NCBI GenBank assembly: GCA_030529855.1 | Contig: JAUMWC010000004.1 | Coordinates: 1-64,000 of the forward strand | Source: Gemella sp. | Lineage (GTDB): Bacteria > Bacillota > Bacilli > Staphylococcales > Gemellaceae | DNA: 64,000 bases | Reading direction: 5' to 3' | Position numbers and translations under genes: made by a program | The notes under the pieces: model-generated | What the model was told of the DNA's origin: nothing | The model's input: only the letters and a program-made list of their open reading frames with translations | Database searches by the model: none | Shown here: positions 35,123 through 45,005 of the stretch, piece after piece | Numbering within the stretch: the stretch's first letter is position 1 | How the letters are laid out: each line of letters opens with the position of its first letter

Positions 35123-35473
35123 ATGTCTGAACTAAGAGTAAATAGATTAGGGGAACAAATTAAGAAAGAAATTACATTTGTTCTTGCTACAAAAGTAAAA
35201 AATCATGATTTAGGTTTCATAACTATTACTGAAGTAAAATTAACTGGTGATTATTCACAAGCAAAAGTTTACTATACAGTATTAGGTGGGGAAAAAGAGA
35301 AAGAAAAAACTAAAACATCATTAGCGAAAATAAAAGGATTTATTAAATCTGAAGTAGCTAAAAAAGTTAAGGTTAGAAAATTCCCGGAACTAATCTTTGA
35401 GTATGACAACACTAGTGAATATGCAATGCGTATTGAGAGTTTAATAGCTAGTGTAAATAAAGGAGATAAATAA
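35123..35473 (+). CDS. rbfA: Ribosome-binding factor A
   Basis: 116 aa KH-like protein: RVNRLGEQIKKEITFVL at the start and YTVLGGEKEKEKT plus FIKSEVAKKVKVRKFPEL further on. It assists 30S maturation at the 5' helix of 16S rRNA. Good AGGGAGG site; its final base overlaps the next start. Confidence 0.96.
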   Translation: MSELRVNRLGEQIKKEITFVLATKVKNHDLGFITITEVKLTGDYSQAKVYYTVLGGEKEKEKTKTSLAKIKGFIKSEVAKKVKVRKFPELIFEYDNTSEYAMRIESLIASVNKGDK

Positions 35474-37074
35474 TGTTACAAGTTACTAATTTAGCTCTTC
35501 GCTTTGCGGATAGAAAACTATTTGAAGATGTAAATATTAAGTTTACAAATGGTAACTGCTACGGTTTAATTGGAGCGAACGGAGCAGGAAAAACAACGTT
35601 CCTAAAAGTCTTATCAGGAGAAATTGACTCACAACAAGGTCATATTTCACTTGGAAAAGATGAGCGTTTAGCAGTGTTACGTCAAAATCACTTTGATTAT
35701 GAAGAAGAAAAAGTAATCGATGTAGTAATGATGGGACACGAAAAACTTTGGGATGTAATGAATAGAAAAAATGCTATCTATATGAAAGATCCATTCACTG
35801 AAGAAGATGGAGTAATTGCTGCAGAATTAGAAGGTGAATTCGCAGAGATGGATGGTTGGAGTGCAGAAAGTGATGCAGCTCAATTGCTAGAAGGATTAGG
35901 AATTCCTAGTGATATTCACTATTCATTAATGTCAGAAGTAGATAACTCACAAAAAGTTAAGATTTTATTAGCTAAAGCCTTATTCGGTAATCCAGATGTA
36001 TTACTACTAGATGAGCCTACTAACGGTCTTGATTTAGCTGCTATTCAATGGCTAGAAGAGTTCTTAATTAACTTTGAAAATACAGTAATCGTAGTCAGTC
36101 ACGACCGTCACTTCTTAAATAATGTATGTACACATATCTGTGATTTAGACTTTGGAAAAATTCAATTATATGTAGGGAACTATGATTTCTGGTATCAATC
36201 AAGTCAATTAGCACGTAGAATGCAAGAAGATTCTAATAAGAAAAAAGAAGAGAAGATTAAAGAACTTCAAGATTTCATTGCAAGATTCTCTGCCAATGCA
36301 TCAAAATCTAAACAAGCTACAAGTAGAAAGAAAATGCTTGATAAGATTTCATTAGACGATATTAAACCAAGTAGTAGAAAATATCCTTATGTAAGATTCA
36401 CTCCAGATAGAGAAATTGGAAATGATTTACTTATTGTAGATGGTATTTCAAAAACTATTGAAGGAAAAGAAGTGCTTAAAAATGTAAGTTTTACAGTTAA
36501 TCCAAATGATAAAGTAATTTTATTAGGTGATGAATTAGCTAAAACAACATTACTAAGGATTCTAGCTGAAGAAATTGAGCCAGATAGCGGTTCGATTAAA
36601 TGGGGAGTTACTACTTCTAGGTCTTATATGCCAAAAGATAATGGTGAATACTTTAACGAAAAGAAAGTATCACTAGTTGATTGGTTAAGACAATATGCAT
36701 CACCTGAAGAGGAGACTGAATCATACTTACGTTCATTCCTAGGGCGTATGTTATTCTCAGGAGAAGAAGCCCTTAAGAATGCAGATGTTCTTTCTGGGGG
36801 AGAAAAAATGCGTTGTATGCTTTCTAAGATGATGTTATCTAAAGCAAATGTAATTTTATTAGATGAACCAACTAACCATTTAGATTTAGAATCTATAACA
36901 GCAGTGAACGAAGGTATTGCACAATTTAAAGGTTCGGTATTCTTCACGTCACACGATTACGAGTTTATTCAAACTATAGCTAACCGTGTTGTAGATCTTT
37001 TACCAGAAGGTGGAGCAGTTAATAAAGAGATGGATTATGAGTCATATCTAAAATCAAGTGGAGTAATTAAATAA
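35473..37074 (+). CDS. ABC-F family ATPase, YbiT/YkpA-like
   Basis: 533 aa with two ATPase domains and no membrane segments. Domain 1: Walker A GANGAGKTT and Walker B DVLLLDEPTNGLD; its signature is the degenerate form usual in the YbiT group. An arginine/lysine-rich linker (about 235-300) holds the P-site tRNA interaction motif region. Domain 2 has signature LSGGEK and Walker B VILLDEPTNHLD, but its P-loop reads GDELAKTT. ABC-F proteins act on ribosomes; this subgroup is not usually an antibiotic-resistance factor. It ends the rimP operon. Confidence 0.9.
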   Translation: MLQVTNLALRFADRKLFEDVNIKFTNGNCYGLIGANGAGKTTFLKVLSGEIDSQQGHISLGKDERLAVLRQNHFDYEEEKVIDVVMMGHEKLWDVMNRKNAIYMKDPFTEEDGVIAAELEGEFAEMDGWSAESDAAQLLEGLGIPSDIHYSLMSEVDNSQKVKILLAKALFGNPDVLLLDEPTNGLDLAAIQWLEEFLINFENTVIVVSHDRHFLNNVCTHICDLDFGKIQLYVGNYDFWYQSSQLARRMQEDSNKKKEEKIKELQDFIARFSANASKSKQATSRKKMLDKISLDDIKPSSRKYPYVRFTPDREIGNDLLIVDGISKTIEGKEVLKNVSFTVNPNDKVILLGDELAKTTLLRILAEEIEPDSGSIKWGVTTSRSYMPKDNGEYFNEKKVSLVDWLRQYASPEEETESYLRSFLGRMLFSGEEALKNADVLSGGEKMRCMLSKMMLSKANVILLDEPTNHLDLESITAVNEGIAQFKGSVFFTSHDYEFIQTIANRVVDLLPEGGAVNKEMDYESYLKSSGVIK

Positions 37075-37079
37075 AATCC

Positions 37080-37109
37080 TTGACAAATTAGATAATAAAA
37101 TATTATAAT
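37080..37109 (+). promoter_or_regulatory. Promoter of the lysine-riboswitch transcript
   Basis: TTGACA (37080-37085), an 18-base spacer and TATAAT (37104-37109), immediately upstream of the L-box. Confidence 0.85.
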
Positions 37110-37134
37110 CAGTACATAATAAAATAAATAAACC

Positions 37135-37320
37135 TCACTATGTGGGGTAGAGGTCGCGAAAATTATGAGTAAGTGAGTGGAGATTGTAGAAAATCTGAGA
37201 AACTCACCTAAAGGAGTTTTTGCCGAAACAACATTTCATTCTACGGAAATGTTGTTGGGGTTATATCGAATAGGTATAAAACTGTCATAGTTTTTACTAT
37301 GTTGAGCTACTAGTATTGAG
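37135..37320 (+). ncRNA. Lysine riboswitch (L-box) aptamer
   Basis: Hallmarks of the L-box: GTAGAGGTCGCG (37147-37158), AGGAGTTTTTGCCGAA (37212-37227), the P4-type hairpin of ACAACATTTC with GAAATGTTGT, ACTGTCATAG (37281-37290) and TGTTGAGCTAC (37300-37310), whose CTAC closes P1 with the initial GTAG. With lysine bound it should favour the terminator that follows. Together with that terminator it fills the otherwise gene-free 37075-37383 stretch. Confidence 0.9.
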
Positions 37321-37324
37321 GTGC

Positions 37325-37357
37325 AAAAAATGCACAGCTTTATGTTGTGCATTTTTT
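37325..37357 (+). terminator. Riboswitch-controlled terminator
   Basis: AAAAAATGCACA (37325-37336) pairs with TGTGCATTTTTT (37346-37357), between the L-box and the permease start. Confidence 0.88.
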
Positions 37358-37383
37358 ATTTTATAAGAAATTTAGGAGGATGT

Positions 37384-38856
37384 ATGGCACAAGAGAATAA
37401 CATACAAAGAAAATTAAAATCTCGTCATATTACCATGATTGCAATCGGAGGTTGTATAGGAAGTGGATTATTTATGACGAGTGGTCAGGCAATTTCTAAT
37501 GCAGGACCTGGTGGAGCGCTATTAGCTTACTTATTTATAGGATTAATGGTATATTTCTTAATGACTTCATTAGGAGAGATGGCAACTTATTTACCGACAT
37601 CTGGATCGTTTTCAACATACGCTTCAAGATATGTTGACCCATCATTAGGATTTGCTTTAGGGTGGAACTATTGGTTTAACTGGGTAATTACAGTTGCTGT
37701 AGATATAGAGTTATCAGCATTGGCTGTTTCTTATTGGGAACCAATGAGAGTTCTACCGGCGTGGGCTTGGTCAATAATATTCTTATTGATAATTATTGGA
37801 CTTAACTCGTTAAGTGTTCAAGTATATGGAGAAAGTGAGTACTGGTTTGCTTTAATTAAAGTAGTAACAGTAATTGTATTCTTAGTGATAGGATGTTTAA
37901 CAATTTTTGGAATTTTAGGTGGTCCATTTATAGGGCTTGAAAACTTTACAATAGGTGAAGCACCGTTTATCGGGGAAGATACATCATTATCTAGTAAAAT
38001 TTTAGCAGCAATTGGAGTATTCCTAATTGCAGGATACTCATTCCAAGGAACAGAGCTTATTGGGGTAACAGCTGGAGAAAGTGAAAATCCAGAAAAAGCT
38101 ATACCAACAGCGGTTAAGCAAGTTTTCTGGCGTATATTAATTTTCTATGTATTAGCGATAATCGTAATTGGTTTATTAATTCCGTATACATCAGAAGATT
38201 TAATGGGAGCAGCTAGTGCTGAAGAAATTGCTAAGTCACCATTTACTATTGTATTCCAAAATGCAGGATTTGCATTTGCAGCATCAGTTATGAATGCAGT
38301 AATTCTTACTTCAATTATGTCAGCAGGAAATTCTGGAATGTTTGCCTCAACTCGTATGTTATACGCGATGAGTAAAGAGAAACAAGCTTTCCCAATTTTT
38401 GCTAAGTTAAATAAAAAAGGGACGCCTATTAACTCATTAATAGCTACAACTTTAGTAGTAATTGCAGTATTATTAATACAAAAAACTAGTGATGGAGCAT
38501 ATACTTATATAGTAGCAGCAAGTGGACTTACAGGATTTATCGCTTGGTTAGGTATAGCGATAAGTCACTACAGATTCAGAAGAGCCTATTTAAAACAAGG
38601 AAAAGATTTAAATGACTTGAAATATAAAGCTAAGTGGTTCCCAGTAGGACCAATTTTAGCCTTAATTTTGTGTATTATTGTTATTATTGGACAAGATACA
38701 GAATTAATTACAAAAGGTGTTGTTGATTGGGGAGCAATTGTAACAACATACATGGGAATACCAGTATTCTTATTCTTTTATCTATATCACAAAATTAAAT
38801 ATAAAACTAAGCTAATACCTTTAGAAAAAGTAGATTTATCTAGAGATGTAGATTAA
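37384..38856 (+). CDS. lysP: Lysine-specific permease, APC family
   Basis: 490 aa from the ATG at 37384 (AGGAGG 4-5 bases upstream; earlier in-frame starts lie within the terminator). Twelve membrane helices; the first contains the APC motif GGCIGSGLFMTSG, and later ALGWNYWFNWVITVAVDIELSA and GVTAGESENPEKAIP are typical of LysP-type amino acid permeases. Control by a lysine riboswitch strongly supports lysine as substrate. Confidence 0.93.
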   Translation: MAQENNIQRKLKSRHITMIAIGGCIGSGLFMTSGQAISNAGPGGALLAYLFIGLMVYFLMTSLGEMATYLPTSGSFSTYASRYVDPSLGFALGWNYWFNWVITVAVDIELSALAVSYWEPMRVLPAWAWSIIFLLIIIGLNSLSVQVYGESEYWFALIKVVTVIVFLVIGCLTIFGILGGPFIGLENFTIGEAPFIGEDTSLSSKILAAIGVFLIAGYSFQGTELIGVTAGESENPEKAIPTAVKQVFWRILIFYVLAIIVIGLLIPYTSEDLMGAASAEEIAKSPFTIVFQNAGFAFAASVMNAVILTSIMSAGNSGMFASTRMLYAMSKEKQAFPIFAKLNKKGTPINSLIATTLVVIAVLLIQKTSDGAYTYIVAASGLTGFIAWLGIAISHYRFRRAYLKQGKDLNDLKYKAKWFPVGPILALILCIIVIIGQDTELITKGVVDWGAIVTTYMGIPVFLFFYLYHKIKYKTKLIPLEKVDLSRDVD

Positions 38857-38858
38857 TA

Positions 38859-38896
38859 AAAAAAGAGATTTTACTATTCAGTAAGATCTCTTTTTT
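38859..38896 (+). terminator. Terminator of lysP
   Basis: AAAAAAGAGATTTTACT (38859-38875) pairs with AGTAAGATCTCTTTTTT (38880-38896) with one wobble. Confidence 0.9.
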
Positions 38897-38899
38897 AGG

Positions 38900-38928
38900 T
38901 TGTATAGTAACAGATTATATGATAAAAT
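38900..38928 (+). promoter_or_regulatory. Promoter of the PTS IIA gene
   Basis: TTGTAT (38900-38905), 17 bases, TAAAAT (38923-38928) with extended TG. Confidence 0.65.
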
Positions 38929-38960
38929 ATAAAGTATAAAATATTAAGGAGAATTTAGTT

Positions 38961-39464
38961 ATGGGATTATTTTCAAAATTATTTGGTAAAGAAGAAAAAG
39001 TAACAGAGCAAACAGTAAAAGCTTTTGCTACTGGAGATGTAGTTAACATTTCAGAAGTACCAGATCCAGTTTTCGCACAAAAAATGATGGGAGATGGTTT
39101 TGCTATAGTACCTTCTGAAGGTGTAGTAGTTTCTCCAGTTGATGCTGAGATAGTAAACGTGTTCCCAACTAAGCACGCAGTAGGACTAAAAACTAGTGCA
39201 GGTGTTGAGTTATTAATTCACATTGGTTTAGAAACTGTTAGTATGCAAGGTGAAGGATTTGAAGCTCACGTTAAAGAAGGAGATAAAGTTTCTGCAGGAG
39301 ATAAACTAGTTACTTTTGACTTAGAATTAGTAAAAGAAAAAGCAAAATCTACTATTACTCCTTGTGTTGTAACAAACATGGATGCTGTAGAGTCGCTGAC
39401 ATTTTTAAAAGAAAATACAAAAGTTAACTTCCTAGATGAAGTTGCTACAGTTAAACTTAAATAG
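38961..39464 (+). CDS. crr: PTS glucose-type EIIA component (Crr-like)
   Basis: 167 aa. The phosphoryl-accepting His is in LLIHIGLETV (His87) and the assisting His in PTKHAVGLKT (His72), as in enzyme IIA-Glc. It receives phosphate from HPr and passes it to an EIIB domain; no EIIB/EIIC gene is adjacent, so it may serve several permeases or have a regulatory role. Codon use is strongly biased, suggesting high expression. Monocistronic, with a terminator overlapping the stop. Confidence 0.93.
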   Translation: MGLFSKLFGKEEKVTEQTVKAFATGDVVNISEVPDPVFAQKMMGDGFAIVPSEGVVVSPVDAEIVNVFPTKHAVGLKTSAGVELLIHIGLETVSMQGEGFEAHVKEGDKVSAGDKLVTFDLELVKEKAKSTITPCVVTNMDAVESLTFLKENTKVNFLDEVATVKLK

Positions 39465-39484
39465 CCATTGGCTATTTAAGTTTA
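39456..39484 (+). terminator. Terminator overlapping the end of the EIIA gene
   Basis: CTTAAATAGCC (39456-39466) pairs perfectly with GGCTATTTAAG (39470-39480); the stop codon is in the left arm. The T-tail is short, so termination may be partial and allow read-through into the rhomboid gene. Confidence 0.6.
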
Positions 39485-39505
39485 TTCATTAAGGATGAAT
39501 TTTTA

Positions 39506-40942
39506 ATGAGTGAGAAACAATTTTGGAAAATAGCATATTTATATACAACTAAATATAATTATGACATTTTGCACTATAGACCAGAAAAAAAAGATATATG
39601 GTTTATAAACTCATATAATGAAATAACTCGGTTAATATTTACAGAAAATTTAAAATTAGCAGATGTAGATGCTAATGTTTATAATATAATCAATAATGAA
39701 AATCGATTAAAAAAAGTATTTAAATTATCTAGTCTGAAAATTAAAACTCTACATATTGTTAGTGATTCAGAAAATAATATACAGGAATATAAGAAATATA
39801 AAGTTTCAGACACGCTGATTATTGAAAGAATACTGGTTTCAGAAAAAAATATTTTAAATTTTATTGATAAAAGAGATCAGAAATTTATTAAGTATGCAGC
39901 ATATAATGAAAGGTATAAAAAGAAAGTAGAAGATAAATATAGTTCTAAAAACAATACAGGATATACTATTAATTTTTATTTTATGTTTTTAGCGCTGATA
40001 TTTATAGTAGCTTTTGCAACAAATTATTTATTGTTATATCTAAAAAAATTTAATTTATATGAATATATAGATTATAATTATCAAAAAATAATTAGTGGTG
40101 AATTCTATAGACTGTTTACTGATATATTGGTGTTTAGTGATTCAAATCAGCTGAGTATAGTAGTATTGACGGTAGTTTGTATGGCAATCTTTTTAGGAGA
40201 TTGTATAAAAATTAGCTCAGCAGGTATAATTGTATTTTTTACGACAGTAATATATAATACTTTAAGATTATTAAGACAAATAGATACTCTTGATGTAGTA
40301 AGTTTATCTATATTTTCGTTACTAGGTTCCATGTTTATTGTCGAATACAATAAGAGAACTAACAATTTAAAACTTATGTATGCTACAATAATTCCTATAG
40401 TTTATACGGTTGCAACTAGTCTATTTGTTGATACAAGTGTAAATATTATGCACTATCTAGTGTCTTTTGTATTAGGTGCTTTGATACAATTAAGTTTATA
40501 TAAAAAAATAAATGTAATTATATCTTATATAATAGCAGTTCTTCTGCTAGTTGTGGGGATAGTTGTGCAGTATTCTGATGTAAATTTAAAATCTAAAATA
40601 AATAACTATCATTATAGTGCAGTAAAAGATCGTTTCGCTGGAATAAACGAAGATACATCAAGTGAATCATTAGAAAAAGAATTATTATCGGAGAATCGTT
40701 CAGTACTAACGTACTATGAATTAGGGTTAATAAAAATGATAACAACTTCTAGAGTAGAGGCAAAAAAAGTGTTCTTAGAAGCAATAAATTTTGATGGAAC
40801 ATTCGCCCCGACTTACTACCAGTTGGCGTTAATAGAGTATTCAGAAGATAATATTGAAAAAAGTAAAGAATATATAAACAAGGCAATAGAATTAGATAGT
40901 ACCAATACTGTGTATATTGACTTAAAAAATGAGTTAGGTTAG
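39506..40942 (+). CDS. gluP: Rhomboid-like membrane protein with C-terminal TPR (GluP/YqgP-like)
   Basis: 478 aa: a soluble N-terminal domain (1-145), about seven membrane helices (155-370) and a C-terminal TPR-like tail (about 390-478). This is the architecture of B. subtilis GluP/YqgP, and the following gene is yqgQ, as in that species. The active-site signature is degenerate: GASG becomes VVSLS, with a candidate nucleophile Ser266, and the helix-6 AHxGG becomes MHYLVS, keeping His316. Both dyad residues may be present but the glycines are lost. Activity is therefore uncertain. Confidence 0.78.
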   Translation: MSEKQFWKIAYLYTTKYNYDILHYRPEKKDIWFINSYNEITRLIFTENLKLADVDANVYNIINNENRLKKVFKLSSLKIKTLHIVSDSENNIQEYKKYKVSDTLIIERILVSEKNILNFIDKRDQKFIKYAAYNERYKKKVEDKYSSKNNTGYTINFYFMFLALIFIVAFATNYLLLYLKKFNLYEYIDYNYQKIISGEFYRLFTDILVFSDSNQLSIVVLTVVCMAIFLGDCIKISSAGIIVFFTTVIYNTLRLLRQIDTLDVVSLSIFSLLGSMFIVEYNKRTNNLKLMYATIIPIVYTVATSLFVDTSVNIMHYLVSFVLGALIQLSLYKKINVIISYIIAVLLLVVGIVVQYSDVNLKSKINNYHYSAVKDRFAGINEDTSSESLEKELLSENRSVLTYYELGLIKMITTSRVEAKKVFLEAINFDGTFAPTYYQLALIEYSEDNIEKSKEYINKAIELDSTNTVYIDLKNELG

Positions 40943-40955
40943 TGGGGATTCAATT

Positions 40956-41144
40956 ATGAAAAATTTTTATGATGTCCAACAATTATTAAAATCATATGGT
41001 ATAGTCATTTATATGCAAGATAGAAAGCAACATTTGGATTTAGTTGAATTTGAGATAAGAGAATTATATAGAACAGAACTTATCCAACAGAAAGAATTTT
41101 TATTAGCAATAGCAATTATAAACCAAGAAAGACAGCATAGTTAG
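40956..41144 (+). CDS. yqgQ: YqgQ family protein (DUF910)
   Basis: 62 aa: FYDVQQLLKSYGIVIYMQDRKQHLDLVEFEIRELY is the DUF910 helical fold. It lies 13 bases after the rhomboid gene, the same order as B. subtilis yqgP-yqgQ. Function unknown. The next gene starts 3 bases after its stop. Confidence 0.9.
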   Translation: MKNFYDVQQLLKSYGIVIYMQDRKQHLDLVEFEIRELYRTELIQQKEFLLAIAIINQERQHS

Positions 41145-41147
41145 TAT

Positions 41148-42350
41148 ATGAATAGATTTAAGCAAATAATAAGACGAGCCTCAAAAGAAAAAAGGCTATC
41201 AAGAATAGATTTATATGTAACAATATCACTGATATTGCTCCTTATAAGTAGTTGTATTATGGTATATAGTGCAACTATGATAGGAAATAAATATGGAATG
41301 TTTACTAATGGGGTTCCAGTTTCATCAAATTATTTTTTATCTAGGCAAAGTATATGGGCTCTACTATCATTAGGAGCATATCTAATATTTGCTACAGTGC
41401 CATATGAAATATTTAAAGATAAGAAATACTATAGTTATGGTTTTTTAGTTATATCTATATTATTATTACTTCCTAGATTAGGTTCGTCGGTAAATGGGGC
41501 GTATTCATGGATAAATATAGGAGGGTTTACTTTTCAACCATCAGTTCTAGCGCAGATTTTTGTCATAGCATATATGGCTTTAATTCTAGAATCTAGAAAA
41601 GAAACTTTAAGAAGACCTACCAAACCAATGGATTTAAGTAAAATTTTTGCAGTTCCTTTGGTAATATTATTTTTAATTTTCACGCAAAATGATACAGGAA
41701 CTATGCTTATAACTATAGCAGTAGTAATCATTATAATGTTTTGTGCTAATATAAGTTTTAGAAATATACTATTGCTTATAAAAATAGGATTAGCTTCTCT
41801 AGTTGGGTTAGCATTAGTTATGTATATTAGAGGTCTTATTACTGGTGGAACAACTTATCAGATAAATAGGATAAAAACCTTTTTTGATCCTTTTTCAGGA
41901 ACAAGTAATTCAAATGAGCATATCATTAATTCTATGATTTCGTTTGGAAATGGTGGTTTATTTGGAAAGGGACTAGGTAATTCTATTCAAAAATTAGGAT
42001 ATTTACCAGAGGCGCACACTGATTTTATTTTAGCAATAACTGCTGAAGAATTCGGATTTTTAGGTGTAGTTGCAGTGGTAATGTTATTAATAATTATAAT
42101 TATTAGAATTTTGTATGCTGGGTTAAATTCTGGGAGAACTTTTGAATCTATATTCGCATTAGGTTTTGCGGCATTATTATTTACTCAAACAATGGTAAAT
42201 ATAGGAGGAGTATCAGCAGCTTTACCGATGACAGGAGTTCCGATTCCATTTTATTCGTTTGGTGGTAGTTCTATGTTAGTATTATCAGCAACATTAGGAA
42301 TTGTAATGAATTTATTATCACATATAAAATATGTAAAAGGTAGCAACTAA
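41148..42350 (+). CDS. FtsW/RodA/SpoVE-family peptidoglycan glycosyltransferase
   Basis: 400 aa with ten membrane helices. SEDS landmarks: MVYSAT near the first helix, SWINIGGFTFQPSVLAQ with the conserved Gln-Pro-Ser, LPEAHTDFILAITAEEFGFLG with the essential Asp, and GVPIPFYSFGGSSML at the end. It polymerises lipid II together with a class B penicillin-binding protein. Whether it serves septal (FtsW) or peripheral (RodA) growth is not decided by the sequence or neighbours. The stop lies in the loop of its terminator. Confidence 0.9.
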   Translation: MNRFKQIIRRASKEKRLSRIDLYVTISLILLLISSCIMVYSATMIGNKYGMFTNGVPVSSNYFLSRQSIWALLSLGAYLIFATVPYEIFKDKKYYSYGFLVISILLLLPRLGSSVNGAYSWINIGGFTFQPSVLAQIFVIAYMALILESRKETLRRPTKPMDLSKIFAVPLVILFLIFTQNDTGTMLITIAVVIIIMFCANISFRNILLLIKIGLASLVGLALVMYIRGLITGGTTYQINRIKTFFDPFSGTSNSNEHIINSMISFGNGGLFGKGLGNSIQKLGYLPEAHTDFILAITAEEFGFLGVVAVVMLLIIIIIRILYAGLNSGRTFESIFALGFAALLFTQTMVNIGGVSAALPMTGVPIPFYSFGGSSMLVLSATLGIVMNLLSHIKYVKGSN

Positions 42351-42362
42351 GCTACCTTTTTA
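42335..42362 (+). terminator. Terminator overlapping the ftsW/rodA stop codon
   Basis: AAAAGGTAGC (42335-42344) with GCTACCTTTT (42351-42360); the loop AACTAA contains the stop. Confidence 0.85.
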
Positions 42363-42383
42363 TTATGTATAGGAGAAATATAA

Positions 42384-43409
42384 ATGAAATTAGAAAATTT
42401 TGATTTTTATTTACCGGAGAATTTAATTGCTCAAACACCTTTAGAAAAAAGGGATAGTAGTAAATTACTTGTGGTTGATAGAGATAACAATAATTATGAG
42501 CATAAATCATTTAGTAATATAGTGGAGTATTTACAAGAAGGGGATACCTTAGTTTTAAATAATACGAGAGTGATGCCTGCTAGATTGATTGGAGAAAAAG
42601 CAGACACTAAAGCGACAATTGAAGTATTATTGTTAAAAAATAAAGAAGATAATATATGGGAATGTCTCGTTAAACCAGCTAGAAGAGTAAAGATAGGAAC
42701 AATAATTAATTTTTCGGATGTTATGAAAGCTGAGTGTATAGCAGTAAAAGAAGATGGATTTAGAGATTTTAACTTTATTTATTCTGGAATTTTTCAAGAG
42801 AGACTAGATGAACTAGGTTCTATGCCATTACCCCCTTATATAAAGGAAACTTTAGAAGATAAGGAAAGATATCAGACAGTATATTCTAAAGAATTAGGTT
42901 CTTCAGCTGCACCAACTGCAGGTTTGCATTTTACAAAAGAACTATTGGAAGAACTCAAGGAGAAAAAAGTAAATATTACATATTTAACTTTGCATGTAGG
43001 ATTAGGGACATTTAGACCGGTAGCTGTAGAAGATATAGAAACACATAAAATGCATTCTGAGTATTATGAAGTTAGTCAAGAAACAGCAGAAATTATTAAT
43101 AAAACAAAAGCTAGTGGAAAAAGAATAATTTCTGTCGGAACAACCACTACGAGAACTTTAGAAACAATAGCTAGAGATAATGACGGGATAATTAAAGCAT
43201 CATCTGGATGGACTGATATTTTTATTTATCCAGGATTTAAATTCAGATGTGTTGATGCATTAATAACGAATTTCCATTTACCGAAATCATCATTATTAAT
43301 GTTAGTAAGTGCTTTTTATAATAGGGAGTCTATGTTAGAATTATATAAAATAGCAGTAAATGAAGAATATAGATTCTTTTCTTTTGGGGACTCTATGTTC
43401 ATATATTAA
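42384..43409 (+). CDS. queA: S-adenosylmethionine:tRNA ribosyltransferase-isomerase
   Basis: 341 aa. Typical segments: [47 protein letters not shown]-like [18 protein letters not shown], and [17 protein letters not shown]. It forms epoxyqueuosine from preQ1 in tRNA. It directly precedes tgt, the previous enzyme of the same pathway. Confidence 0.97.
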   Translation: MKLENFDFYLPENLIAQTPLEKRDSSKLLVVDRDNNNYEHKSFSNIVEYLQEGDTLVLNNTRVMPARLIGEKADTKATIEVLLLKNKEDNIWECLVKPARRVKIGTIINFSDVMKAECIAVKEDGFRDFNFIYSGIFQERLDELGSMPLPPYIKETLEDKERYQTVYSKELGSSAAPTAGLHFTKELLEELKEKKVNITYLTLHVGLGTFRPVAVEDIETHKMHSEYYEVSQETAEIINKTKASGKRIISVGTTTTRTLETIARDNDGIIKASSGWTDIFIYPGFKFRCVDALITNFHLPKSSLLMLVSAFYNRESMLELYKIAVNEEYRFFSFGDSMFIY

Positions 43410-44579
<1,170 letters not shown>

Positions 44580-44637
44580 AAAAAATTAAGAATATATAGT
44601 ACAATATAGTGTATACTATTTGAAAGGAATTAAAATA

Positions 44638-44898
44638 ATGTCACAAAACTTATATAGTATTTTTATGTTTGCGTTAATATTTGGATTTATGTACTTTTTC
44701 ATTATTAGACCGCAAAACAAGAGAAATAAAGAATTAAAATTATTACAGGATTCATTAAAAGCAGGAGATAATGTAGTAACATTCTCAGGAATCTATGGAG
44801 AGATTGTTGAAGTAGGAACAGCTACAGTAACACTAAGAATTGCTCCAAAAACAGAAGTAAAAGTAGATAGAAATGCTATTAGATCTTTAGTAGCGTAA
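44638..44898 (+). CDS. yajC: YajC, preprotein translocase accessory subunit
   Basis: 86 aa from the ATG at 44638, 9 bases after GAAAGGA. One N-terminal membrane helix (about residues 5-22) ending in FFIIRPQNKRNKE, then a small domain with LKAGDNVVTFSGIYGEIVEV, the YajC signature. It is often followed by secDF, which is not here. Confidence 0.94.
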   Translation: MSQNLYSIFMFALIFGFMYFFIIRPQNKRNKELKLLQDSLKAGDNVVTFSGIYGEIVEVGTATVTLRIAPKTEVKVDRNAIRSLVA

Positions 44899-44904
44899 TA
44901 GAAG

Positions 44905-44940
44905 AATGCAGAGTGGGATTAAATTTCACTCTGTATTTAT
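44905..44940 (+). terminator. Terminator of queA-tgt-yajC
   Basis: AATGCAGAGTG (44905-44915) pairs with CACTCTGTATT (44927-44937) with one wobble, then a T-rich run. Confidence 0.75.
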
Positions 44941-44969
44941 TTTACTTTACTTGTAGTATAGGTTATAAT
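44941..44969 (+). promoter_or_regulatory. Promoter of uppS-cdsA-rseP
   Basis: TTTACT (44941-44946), 17 bases, TATAAT (44964-44969). Confidence 0.65.
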
Positions 44970-45005
44970 TGAGTAGATTAGTTATATCTACATTTAGGAG
45001 ATAAT

